NCBI RefSeq assembly: GCF_001179925.1 | Contig: NZ_CVSF01000068.1 | Coordinates: forward strand, 62,001 to 126,000 | Length of the DNA: 64,000 bases | Source: Candidatus Pelagibacter communis | Lineage (GTDB): Bacteria > Pseudomonadota > Alphaproteobacteria > Pelagibacterales > Pelagibacteraceae | Direction: 5' to 3' | Shown: positions 36,721 to 45,396 of the stretch, piece after piece | How the letters are laid out: the number at the start of each line of letters is the position of its first letter | Position numbering within the stretch: position 1 is the first letter of the stretch | Notes under the pieces: generated by a model | Told to the model about the DNA's origin: nothing | Database searches by the model: none | Seen by the model: the letters and a program-made list of their open reading frames with translations, nothing else | Position numbers and translations under genes: made by a program

Positions 36721-38262
36721 TTATATCTTAGGAAATATTATTTCTAAATTGGCTCCATTTTTATCTGTTCTATTCGATGCTGATATTGATGCTTTATGGA
36801 GATCAACCAAATTTTTAACAATATTTAATCCAAGCCCAGAATGTTGTCCAAATTTGTCCGGTCTATTACTATAAAATCTTTTAAATATTTTATTAGTATC
36901 TCTTTCCTTAAAACCTGGTCCTTCATCAAGAATATTTATTAGAACTTGATTATTGGAATTTTTTACAACTTTAACCTCTATATTTTGATTATTTTTACTA
37001 AATGAAATTGCGTTATCTAATAAATTTGCAACTATTTGCTCTATTCTATTTTCTATTCCATTAATAATATAAGTTTTATCATTTTTGTAATTGCATGAAA
37101 TTTTAATTCCACTTTTGACATGATAAATATTATTATAATCATCAACAACAGACTGAATAACAGGGGCTAAATCAATTTTTTTAAATTTTTCTTTACTTAA
37201 GGCAACTTCATCTTTCAAAATTTGAGAATAGTCAGTAATTAATCTTTCAATTCTTTGTACATCATGGCTCAAAATATTAATCAATTTTAATCTTTCTTCT
37301 GAATCTTTAGTATCATTAAGTATTTCTGATGCGCTTTTTAATGATGCTAAAGGATTTCTTATTTCGTGGACTAGATCTGTGGAAAAATTTTCAGCATGCG
37401 AAATTCTTTTTTGGAGCTCTAAAGTCATATCATCAAGAGATTTTGAAAGTAAACCAAGTTCATCATTTCTTATTTTAAGATTATCTATATTTATTTTTTT
37501 ATGATCCTTATTTTTAATTTTATTAATATAGTTAACTAGATTTTGAATAGGTTTTAAAAAATATCTATTCAATACGAATGAAAAAATCAAAATTACAATT
37601 CCTACTGCAAAAGCAGTCCTTATAATAAAAGTTTTTCTTTCATTAATTGCTGCTCTTACATCATTTGCGTTTTCGGTAATTGCAATATAGCCAATATTTT
37701 TATCTCCTCTAAAGACATTTTTAATAGTTGTTAATTTAAAATTATTAAATTCTTGTTGAATAAAAGTGAAAGGAATTCCATAGTTTTTTGATCCTGCGTA
37801 ATTAAACAGAATATCTTTAAGCGATACAAGATTATCGCTACCTATATTAATATTTTTTCCCTCTGTTATCTCTTTTGTTTTTTTTTCATTTAAAATTTCT
37901 AATTCAATAATATCTAATCTTGATGAAAATGATCTTGGATCGAGATCAAGAGTATCTGTATCCCCGATTAAATCTAGCTCATTATTAAAAAAAATTACTC
38001 TGTCTAGACTTTGAAAAATGAATCTCGTAGAAAACAAAAATCTTCTAATATCTTCCTCAAAAAATTTGATCTCTAATCTTTCAAGGTTTTCAATAGTATT
38101 ATTAATTATTTTAATATGATTTGACGATTTTTTTTTAATTAAATTGGGTTGGACATTCTTTAAATATAAAAAAGTAAATAAACCAATAACTGTAAAAAAA
38201 ATAAGATTTATAAATAAAAATTTTTTTAGAATAGATAGATTTTTTAAAAGATAATTAAACAT
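36721..38262 (-). CDS. chvG: sensor histidine kinase ChvG-type
   Basis: The 513-residue membrane kinase has two transmembrane helices (about residues 15-33 and 213-232), a periplasmic sensor domain between, a HAMP-like segment, the H-box VHEIRNPLASLKSASE near residue 299 with the phosphorylated His, an N-box NLLDNAISFS and G-boxes DEGPGFKERD and GLGLNIVKNLVDLH. The order chvI-chvG next to ahcY matches alphaproteobacterial ChvG (ExoS), which senses envelope stress or pH. Its ATG overlaps the chvI stop by one base. Confidence 0.88.
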   Translation of the reverse strand: MFNYLLKNLSILKKFLFINLIFFTVIGLFTFLYLKNVQPNLIKKKSSNHIKIINNTIENLERLEIKFFEEDIRRFLFSTRFIFQSLDRVIFFNNELDLIGDTDTLDLDPRSFSSRLDIIELEILNEKKTKEITEGKNINIGSDNLVSLKDILFNYAGSKNYGIPFTFIQQEFNNFKLTTIKNVFRGDKNIGYIAITENANDVRAAINERKTFIIRTAFAVGIVILIFSFVLNRYFLKPIQNLVNYINKIKNKDHKKINIDNLKIRNDELGLLSKSLDDMTLELQKRISHAENFSTDLVHEIRNPLASLKSASEILNDTKDSEERLKLINILSHDVQRIERLITDYSQILKDEVALSKEKFKKIDLAPVIQSVVDDYNNIYHVKSGIKISCNYKNDKTYIINGIENRIEQIVANLLDNAISFSKNNQNIEVKVVKNSNNQVLINILDEGPGFKERDTNKIFKRFYSNRPDKFGQHSGLGLNIVKNLVDLHKASISASNRTDKNGANLEIIFPKI

Positions 38263-38969
38263 TAACTAACATTCCATCTATATCCACTTCCATACCTAGT
38301 TTCTATAGCTGAAAAATCAGGATCAACTTTTTTGAATTTTTTTCTTATTCGTTTAACATGACTATCTATTGTTCTATCCTCAATGTCTGTATCCTCTCTA
38401 TAAGCAATGTCCATTAGTTGTGCTCTTTCCTTAATTATCCCAGGCCTTTTAGCTAATTCTTTAACTAATAAGAATTCTGTTGTAGTTAATTTATCTGGTA
38501 ATTGTTTTCCATTCCACTCGCATTCTAATTGAGAAGGATCTAATTTTAATTTACCATGCGATATAATACTTTTATTTTCCTCAATACTATTATCGACATC
38601 TTTTTTTCTTAATTGTACTCGAATTCTCTCTATTAAAACTTTAATTGAAAACCCACCTGATTTTTTGATAAAATCATCAGCACCAAGTTTAAGCCCTAAT
38701 AACTCGTCTAACTCTTCATCTTTTGATGTAAGAAAAATTACTGGCATGGATGTTTTTTTTCTTAATTTTTTTAATAACTCCTCACCATCCATTTTTGGCA
38801 TTTTAATATCAATAATTGCTAAATCTGGCGGAGTTCTTGATAATCCAATTAATGCACTTTCTCCATCTATGTATGTTTGAACTTTAAAACCTTCTTTTTC
38901 AAGAGCGATGCTTAGACTCGTTAAAATATTTCTATCGTCGTCTACTAAAGCAATAGTTTGTTTGTGCAT
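38262..38969 (-). CDS. chvI: response regulator ChvI-type (OmpR family)
   Basis: This two-domain regulator pairs with ChvG. The receiver domain contains the acidic pocket VDDD at residues 9-12 and the phosphoacceptor Asp54 in IIDIKMP; Lys in TSKDEE follows. The C-terminal half is an OmpR-type winged helix with TTTEFLLVKELAKRPG and a late RIRKKFKKVDPDFSAIETRYGSGYRW. I use the ATG at 38969 (MHKQTIALVDDD); an ATG three codons upstream is possible. In relatives ChvI controls envelope and acid-response genes. Confidence 0.9.
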   Translation of the reverse strand: MHKQTIALVDDDRNILTSLSIALEKEGFKVQTYIDGESALIGLSRTPPDLAIIDIKMPKMDGEELLKKLRKKTSMPVIFLTSKDEELDELLGLKLGADDFIKKSGGFSIKVLIERIRVQLRKKDVDNSIEENKSIISHGKLKLDPSQLECEWNGKQLPDKLTTTEFLLVKELAKRPGIIKERAQLMDIAYREDTDIEDRTIDSHVKRIRKKFKKVDPDFSAIETRYGSGYRWNVS

Positions 38970-38980
38970 GATATACATTA

Positions 38981-39009
38981 AAAATACTAAATTGTTCTAA
39001 TTTGGGCAA
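38981..39009 (-). promoter_or_regulatory. possible promoter of chvI-chvG
   Basis: On the minus strand, TTGCCC (39004-39009) and TATTTT (38981-38986) are 17 bases apart, in the 50-base gap between polA and chvI. Transcription would begin near 38974, only a few bases before the ATG at 38969. The -10 is weak. Confidence 0.35.
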
Positions 39010-39018
39010 TGGCTTAAA

Positions 39019-41793
39019 TTAATGAAGTGATCCCCAATTATCTCCACTATTTATATCAACAGTCAAAGGGGTTGAAAAAGAATGATAATCACTCTCAGCT
39101 ACACTGGTCATTTCTTTCTCAATTATTTTAATCATCGCATTTTCATCTTTTTTTGGGATTTCAAAAATCAATTCATCATGAATTTGTAGAAGCATTTTTG
39201 AATTAGAATTTTTTTGCTCTGATAATTTTTTGTTTAATCTTATCATAGCTAATCTCATTATTTCAGATGCTGATCCTTGAATCGGTGCATTAATTGCGGC
39301 ACGTTCTTGAAAATTTCTCACATTAAAATTTTTATCATTAATTCCATTGAAATGGGATCTTCTTCCAAATATATTATTTACATATCCACTTTTCCTACAA
39401 AATTTTATTGTATCATCCATATAAACTTTAATTTCTGGAAATTTTGCAAAATAGGAATTTAAAAATTCTTCTGCTTCGTAATTTGAAACATTTATTTGTT
39501 TAGCTAATCCGTATTGTGAAATTCCATAAATTATTCCAAAATTTATAGCCTTAGCCTTTCTTCTATGGTCTTGATTAACCTTTTTGATATCAATATTAAA
39601 TATTTGACTAGCAGTTAATGAGTGAATGTCTTCTTTATTTTTAAAGGCTTTTTTAAGTTCTTTTACATTAGCCAGATCAGCTAAAATTCTCATCTCTATT
39701 TGATTATAATCTGCAGAAATTAATAAGTGTCCATTTTTTGCAGTAAAGGCTTTTCTTATATCTTTTCCATCTTCTGATTTAATCGGAATATTTTGTAAAT
39801 TAGGGTCACTAGAGGCTAGCCTGCCTGTTGATGTTGCAGCAAGTAAAAATGATGTGTGAACTCTTTTTGTAATTGGGTTTATATGTTCAGGCAAAGAATC
39901 TGAATAAGTATTTTTCAATTTTGAGACCTGTCTCCAGTCTAAAATTAATTTTGGAAATTTATGTCCTTTAAAAGCTAAATCCTCTAAAACATTTGCACTT
40001 GTTGCAAAACTTCCTTTTTTAGTTTTTTTTAATCCCGCTATTTTAAGATCGTTATAGATTATTTCTCCTAGCTGTTTTGGAGATGCAATATTGAATTCTT
40101 TTTTTGAAATTTTGAATATCTCTTTTTCAAGTTTCAGAATTTTTTTTTCAAATTTAGATGACAGAGATTTTAAAAATTTACTATCAATTTCCACTCCCTC
40201 AATTTCCATAAATGCTAGAATTTTGATTAATGGTTTTTCAAATATTTCATAAATATTTATCATTTTTTCTGATTTTAAATTTTTAATAAATTTCTTATAC
40301 AGTCTAAAAGTAACATCAGCATCTTCAGCTGCATAATCTTTTGCCCTTTCTAACTCTACATCACTAAAGTTAATTTCTTTCTTACCCGATCCTACCATTT
40401 CTTTAAAAGAAATAGTTTTATGACCTAAATGAATTTCAGATAATGTATCCATATTATGTCTGTTTTTTCCTGCATCTAAAACGTAAGACATTAACATTGT
40501 ATCCTCTATTGAAGAAAGAGTGATCCCATGATTGTATAAGACAATAAAATCAAATTTTATATTTTGACCAATTTTTTTTATACTAGGGTCCTCAAATAAT
40601 TTTTTTAACTTTTTAATGACTGCATCTTTGTCAATACATTTGGATGATTTATGACCAACAGGTATGTAACACGCTTTTCCAATTTTTGAACAAAGAGAAA
40701 TACCTACTAAATCAGCTAAATGAGGATCTAATGAAGTTGTTTCTGTATCTACAGCAACTTCACCAACTTCCTCCGCTTCTTCTATCCATTTGTCAATTTC
40801 ATCTAAACTGCTAATTAAATGATAATCTTTATTGCTAATTATTTGCTGCTTTTCTAAATTTTGAGACTCTGTCTTGCTATTTTCTAGTTCAGGTTCACCA
40901 TAAACAGAAATTGCAGAACTTAACAATCGGTTAAATTCCATTTCTCTTAAAAATTTATATAACTTTTCTTTATTTATATTTTGTAATTTAAATTCGCTTA
41001 ATTCTCTATTAACAGGAGAATTGTGATCTAGAGTCACTAATTTTTTGCTTATTAAAGCTTTATCTTTATTTTCTAATAAAGTTTCTCTTCTTTTATTTTG
41101 CTTAATCTCATGAGCTGATTTTATTAAATTTTCTAGAGTATCATATTTATTTATTAGCTCAGCAGCTGTTTTAACACCTATTCCAGGAACACCAGGAACA
41201 TTATCACTACTGTCTCCTGCTAAAGATTGAACATCAATAACTTTAGATGCATCTACACCAAATTTTTTAACAATGTCATCATCAGTTATAAATTTATTTT
41301 TCATAGGATCAAAAATTCGAACTCCTTTTTTATAAAGTTGCATTAAGTCTTTGTCTGATGAAACAATTGTAACTTTTGCACCCTTTTCTAAAATTTGATC
41401 AACATAAGTAGCTATCAAATCATCTGCTTCATAATTAGGAAGTTCAACAGAAGGCAAATTGAATGCTAAAACAGACTTTCTTATATATTCGAATTGTGGA
41501 GCTAAATCGTCTGGTGCTTCTGACCTATTGGCTTTGTAATCACTGTAAATTTCATTTCTAAAAGTTTTTCTCGCTGAGTCGAAAATTACTGCAAAATGAG
41601 TTGGTTTTTGCAAGTTTTGATTAGATTTTGAGTCTTCTAACAATTTAAATAACATACTACAGAAACCACTTACAGCTCCTGTTGGCAGCCCATCACTTTT
41701 TCTCGTTAATGGTGGCAAAGCATAATAAGCTCTAAAGATATATCCAGAGCCATCAATTAAATAAAAGTGATCTGTTTTTTGAATTTTATTCAT
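39019..41793 (-). CDS. polA: DNA polymerase I
   Basis: PolA fills gaps in replication and repair. The 924-residue protein has all three domains: the 5'-3' exonuclease (about residues 1-290, with DGSGYIFRAYYALPP and the VSSDKDLMQL metal site), the 3'-5' exonuclease with VAVDTETTSL (about residues 347-356), and the polymerase domain with LISADYNQIEMRILA (motif A), RRKAKAINFGIIYGIS (motif B) and LQIHDELIFE (motif C). The exonuclease Asp/Glu pair is intact, so proofreading should be active. It is probably monocistronic. Confidence 0.97.
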   Translation of the reverse strand: MNKIQKTDHFYLIDGSGYIFRAYYALPPLTRKSDGLPTGAVSGFCSMLFKLLEDSKSNQNLQKPTHFAVIFDSARKTFRNEIYSDYKANRSEAPDDLAPQFEYIRKSVLAFNLPSVELPNYEADDLIATYVDQILEKGAKVTIVSSDKDLMQLYKKGVRIFDPMKNKFITDDDIVKKFGVDASKVIDVQSLAGDSSDNVPGVPGIGVKTAAELINKYDTLENLIKSAHEIKQNKRRETLLENKDKALISKKLVTLDHNSPVNRELSEFKLQNINKEKLYKFLREMEFNRLLSSAISVYGEPELENSKTESQNLEKQQIISNKDYHLISSLDEIDKWIEEAEEVGEVAVDTETTSLDPHLADLVGISLCSKIGKACYIPVGHKSSKCIDKDAVIKKLKKLFEDPSIKKIGQNIKFDFIVLYNHGITLSSIEDTMLMSYVLDAGKNRHNMDTLSEIHLGHKTISFKEMVGSGKKEINFSDVELERAKDYAAEDADVTFRLYKKFIKNLKSEKMINIYEIFEKPLIKILAFMEIEGVEIDSKFLKSLSSKFEKKILKLEKEIFKISKKEFNIASPKQLGEIIYNDLKIAGLKKTKKGSFATSANVLEDLAFKGHKFPKLILDWRQVSKLKNTYSDSLPEHINPITKRVHTSFLLAATSTGRLASSDPNLQNIPIKSEDGKDIRKAFTAKNGHLLISADYNQIEMRILADLANVKELKKAFKNKEDIHSLTASQIFNIDIKKVNQDHRRKAKAINFGIIYGISQYGLAKQINVSNYEAEEFLNSYFAKFPEIKVYMDDTIKFCRKSGYVNNIFGRRSHFNGINDKNFNVRNFQERAAINAPIQGSASEIMRLAMIRLNKKLSEQKNSNSKMLLQIHDELIFEIPKKDENAMIKIIEKEMTSVAESDYHSFSTPLTVDINSGDNWGSLH

Positions 41794-41906
41794 GAAATAT
41801 AATAAATATTACAATGCTAACATAATCTGTATATAAAAAAATTAAGTTTCATTAGTTTAAACAATTATAAGTAGATTATTTTTTATATTTTGAGTATTAT
41901 TTAATA

Positions 41907-42458
41907 ATGGAATTAACAAAAAATCTAACTCAAGCTAAACTGATTAAATCTCTGGTTGTCGTGATTTTTGGATCATTAGCACTAACGATATCAGCTAAAA
42001 TCAAAATTCCTTTCTATCCAGTTCCTATGACAATGCAAACATTTGTTGTATTATTTTTAGGGATAAGTTTAGGACATAAAATTGCACTAGCTACAATAGG
42101 ACTATATTTAATAGAAGGTATTGTTGGACTTCCTGTATTTTCAAATTCTCCTGAAAAAGGTGTTGGATTAGTTTACTTTACCGGGCCAACTATGGGATAT
42201 TTGATCGGTTTTTTGACAGCTTGTTATTTAGCTTCTAAGATAAAAGATATTGATAATTTTTTTGTAATATTGTTTAAATTAATTATAGCAACTTCAACCA
42301 TTTATATTTTGGGTTTAATTTGGCTTGGAACACTAATTGGATGGGATAAGCCAATTTTTGCTTTAGGCGCAAAACCATTTTTATTAGCTGAAATATTTAA
42401 AATTATAATTTTGGCTCTTTTAAGTAAGCAAATAATTAAAATTAAAAAATTTATCTAG
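41907..42458 (+). CDS. bioY: biotin transporter BioY
   Basis: BioY is the S-component of the biotin ECF transporter and can work alone in some bacteria. The 183-residue protein has six hydrophobic segments and the family pattern: KIPFYPVPMTMQTFVVLFLG near residue 30, YLIEGIVGLPVFS, and FTGPTMGYLIGFL. It is a single gene, so no ATPase or EcfT subunit is adjacent. Biotin import would matter if the organism lacks synthesis, which the window cannot show. Its end overlaps regA by eight bases. Confidence 0.93.
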   Translation: MELTKNLTQAKLIKSLVVVIFGSLALTISAKIKIPFYPVPMTMQTFVVLFLGISLGHKIALATIGLYLIEGIVGLPVFSNSPEKGVGLVYFTGPTMGYLIGFLTACYLASKIKDIDNFFVILFKLIIATSTIYILGLIWLGTLIGWDKPIFALGAKPFLLAEIFKIIILALLSKQIIKIKKFI

Positions 42459-43014
42459 GTGATCTCTTAGAAAGAATCCTTTGAAGAGTTCGTCTATGCA
42501 TTTTAAGCCTTCTTGCAGTCTCAGAGACATTTCTATTGCATAGTTCAAATACTCTATGAATGTGTTCCCATTTAACTCTGTCAGCAGACATAGGATTTTC
42601 TGGAGGAGCGGCTTTCTTTGCTGGATCTGCTAATAACGCTTTTTCAACATCATCAGCATCTGCGGGTTTAGCCAAATAATCAATAGCTCCTTCTTTAATT
42701 GCTGCCACTGCTGTAGGAATATTTCCATATCCAGTTAACATAATGATTCGGCTAGATGAGTTCGATGTTTGAATTTCTTTTACAACCTCAAGTCCATTTC
42801 CATCTGCCAACCTCAGATCAACAACTGCGAACCCTGGTTTTTTAAGTTTTACACTTTCAATACCCTTTTTTACACTTTCAGCTTGTAAAACTTCAAAACC
42901 TTTTTTTTCCATTGCTCTTGATAATCTTTCTCTAAATGGATTATCATCATCTACTATAAGTAAGGATTTATTGTCGAAATCACTTAAGTTTTGAAGTATT
43001 GCTTCATTTTTCAT
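42451..43014 (-). CDS. regA: response regulator RegA/PrrA/ActR
   Basis: The 187-residue protein has a receiver domain with phosphoacceptor Asp66 (AVVDLRLADGNGLE) and a C-terminal Fis-type helix-turn-helix: VKWEHIHRVFELCNRNVSETARRLKMHRRTLQRIL in segments, which is almost diagnostic of RegA/PrrA. Relatives are redox-responsive regulators of energy and carbon metabolism paired with RegB. No RegB-type kinase is next to it here; the partner must be elsewhere or absent. It is divergent from the polyamine operon across a 150-base gap. Confidence 0.92.
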   Translation of the reverse strand: MKNEAILQNLSDFDNKSLLIVDDDNPFRERLSRAMEKKGFEVLQAESVKKGIESVKLKKPGFAVVDLRLADGNGLEVVKEIQTSNSSSRIIMLTGYGNIPTAVAAIKEGAIDYLAKPADADDVEKALLADPAKKAAPPENPMSADRVKWEHIHRVFELCNRNVSETARRLKMHRRTLQRILSKRSPR

Positions 43015-43164
43015 AAGACTGATATGGAGATTAATTTAAATATTTCAATAGAGAATTATTTGCTTTACATCCATAAATTATTGGCTTAATTGCAACTTTT
43101 ATAAAAGGTTTTTAAATGATTTTAAAAGCTTTTTTTTTGTTAAATTTTTTTGGAGGCATTTAAC

Positions 43165-44349
43165 ATGCTAAAATTTAAATCAGTTGAAGAATTAGTTAAT
43201 CAACTGAAACCTGAAAAACCTGTTTATTGTATCAGAAAAAATTCTGTTACTAGAGCTTCAAAATTTTTTCAAAACAATTTTCCTGGTGAGATTTTATACG
43301 CTGTTAAAACAAACCCACATCCTGAAATTATAAAAACACTTGTAGAAAGTGGCATTGATCAATTTGATATAGCCTCAATAGAAGAAATTAAACAAGTAAA
43401 AAAATTTACAAGTTCAGCTAAATGTTCATATATGCATACTGTCAAAAGTCCTGAAAGTATAAAAAGAGCTTATTTTCAATTTGGAATAAAAACGTTTTCA
43501 TTAGACACTAAAGAAGAGCTCATCAAAATTATTAATAACACCAATAATGCAAAAGATTTAGAATTATTTGTAAGAGTAGCAGTATCAAATGAACATGCTG
43601 AAATAGATTTGTCAAAAAAATTCGGAGCCCTAAACTCAGAAGCTTTAGGTTTGCTGAGATTAGCAAAGCAACATGCTAAAAAAGTTGGATTAAGTTTTCA
43701 TGTTGGTTCTCAATGTATGCATCCAATTTCATATGCAAAAGGTATTTCAGAAATAGGAAATATTATTAAGAAAACAAAAATAATCCCAGACTATATAAAT
43801 GTCGGTGGTGGTTTTCCAACTATATATCCAGACTTAATTCCTCACAACTTAATGGAATATTTTGGTGAAATTAAAAAAGGTTTAGAAAATTTAAAATTAG
43901 ACAGATCACCAAAAATTATTTGTGAGCCTGGGAGAGCTTTGGTGGCTGAGAGTGGTTCAACAATAGTGAGGGTCAATTTAAGAAGAAAGCAAAAGTTATA
44001 TATAAATGATGGAACTTATGGAACTCTTTTTGATGCGGGTACTCCAAATATAGTTTATCCATCTAAAATGATTAAAGAAACTTCAAATAAGATCATTTCA
44101 AAAAAGATTACTGCATTTAATTTTTTTGGTCCAACCTGTGACAGCATGGATTATATGAAAGGTCCATTTTTACTTCCAAATAATATAAAGGAAAATGATT
44201 ATATTGAACTTGGTCAACTAGGTGCATACGGACTGACTTTTAGAACTCAATTCAACGGTTTTTATTCAGATGAGATTTATGAAGTCGAAGACGCTCCGAT
44301 TATGAGCCTGTATGATAAAGACATAAATAAATCCACATTTGTTGCTTAA
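43165..44349 (+). CDS. type III PLP-dependent decarboxylase (ornithine/lysine type)
   Basis: The 394-residue protein is a fold-type III decarboxylase of the eukaryote-like ornithine/DAP/arginine group. The PLP Lys48 is in LYAVKTN, HVGSQ and GGGFP provide phosphate and PLP contacts, EPGRALV is typical, and FGPTCDSMDYM carries the active-site Cys-Asp pair. I use the ATG at 43165; the TTG at 43150 overlaps the Shine-Dalgarno sequence GGAGG. It probably makes putrescine from ornithine, with lysine or arginine as alternatives. It heads an operon with a deoxyhypusine synthase homologue and a ureohydrolase. Confidence 0.88.
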   Translation: MLKFKSVEELVNQLKPEKPVYCIRKNSVTRASKFFQNNFPGEILYAVKTNPHPEIIKTLVESGIDQFDIASIEEIKQVKKFTSSAKCSYMHTVKSPESIKRAYFQFGIKTFSLDTKEELIKIINNTNNAKDLELFVRVAVSNEHAEIDLSKKFGALNSEALGLLRLAKQHAKKVGLSFHVGSQCMHPISYAKGISEIGNIIKKTKIIPDYINVGGGFPTIYPDLIPHNLMEYFGEIKKGLENLKLDRSPKIICEPGRALVAESGSTIVRVNLRRKQKLYINDGTYGTLFDAGTPNIVYPSKMIKETSNKIISKKITAFNFFGPTCDSMDYMKGPFLLPNNIKENDYIELGQLGAYGLTFRTQFNGFYSDEIYEVEDAPIMSLYDKDINKSTFVA

Positions 44350-45392
44350 TGTCGAGTGACAAAAAACTAACTCATAACAGCAAAAAAGATTTTCTTAAAA
44401 ATCCTGTGGAGCATATTGATATCACTTCGTTTGACTCAAGACCAATTATCTCATCAATGGAAAAAATGTCTTTTGTTTCTAGAGAAACAGCTAATGCAGC
44501 AAATATATTTAATGAAATGCTTAAGGATAAAGAATGCACTATCTTTTTAACATTAGCTGGATCTACTTCTGCTGCAGGATGTATGAATATATATAAAGAT
44601 CTTGTGAAATATAATATGGTGGATGCAATAATAGCAACTGGTGCATCAATTATTGATATGGATTTTTTTGAAGCACTTGGATTTAAACATTATCAGGGTT
44701 CACAATTTCAAAATGATACTGAGTTAAGAAAAAATTATATAGATAGAATATACGATACATATATCGACGAAGATGAACTTCAAATATGTGATAAAACTAT
44801 ATGTGATATCGCTGATACTTTAGAAGCTAGAAGTTATACTTCCAGAGAATTTATAAGAGAAATAGGTAAATATTTAAAAAAGAACTCAAAAAAAAAAGAG
44901 TCTTTAATTGAAACTGCCTATGACAGTAATGTTCCCATATTTTGTCCAGCTTTTACAGACTCAAGTGCAGGTTTTGGATTAGTAATGCATCAAGAAAAGA
45001 ACCCTAAAAAACATATGACCATTGACTCTATTAAAGAATTTAGAGAATTAACAGAAATCAAGATACAGTCTAAAGTATCAGGATTATTTATGATTGGTGG
45101 TGGAGTGCCAAAAAATTTTATTCAGGATACGGTAATTTGTGCTGAACTTTTAGGCAAAGAAGTTGATATGCATAAATATGCTATACAAATTACAGTTGCA
45201 GATTCTAGGGATGGTGCATGTAGTAGTTCAACTTTAAAAGAGGCTAGTTCATGGGGTAAGGTTGATATTACAAAAGAACAAATGGTTTTTGCTGAAGCTA
45301 CAAGTGTTTTACCATTAATTGCTAGTGATGCTTTTCACAAAGGTGAGTGGAAAAACAGAGACAGAAAAAACTTTTCTAAAATTTTTGGATAA
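44349..45392 (+). CDS. deoxyhypusine synthase-like protein (probable homospermidine synthase type)
   Basis: The 347-residue protein is a homologue of eukaryotic deoxyhypusine synthase. It has TLAGSTSAAGCMNIY, IIATGASIIDMDFFEA, GGGVPKNFI and DSRDGACSSS, which match the NAD-binding and substrate segments, and Lys304 in SSWGKV, the position of the enzyme-imine Lys in human DHS. Bacteria lack eIF5A, so the substrate must differ; some bacterial members make homospermidine. Its ATG overlaps the decarboxylase stop by one base (TAATG), and the neighbour genes are for putrescine supply. Confidence 0.88.
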   Translation: MSSDKKLTHNSKKDFLKNPVEHIDITSFDSRPIISSMEKMSFVSRETANAANIFNEMLKDKECTIFLTLAGSTSAAGCMNIYKDLVKYNMVDAIIATGASIIDMDFFEALGFKHYQGSQFQNDTELRKNYIDRIYDTYIDEDELQICDKTICDIADTLEARSYTSREFIREIGKYLKKNSKKKESLIETAYDSNVPIFCPAFTDSSAGFGLVMHQEKNPKKHMTIDSIKEFRELTEIKIQSKVSGLFMIGGGVPKNFIQDTVICAELLGKEVDMHKYAIQITVADSRDGACSSSTLKEASSWGKVDITKEQMVFAEATSVLPLIASDAFHKGEWKNRDRKNFSKIFG

Positions 45393-45396
45393 AAAA

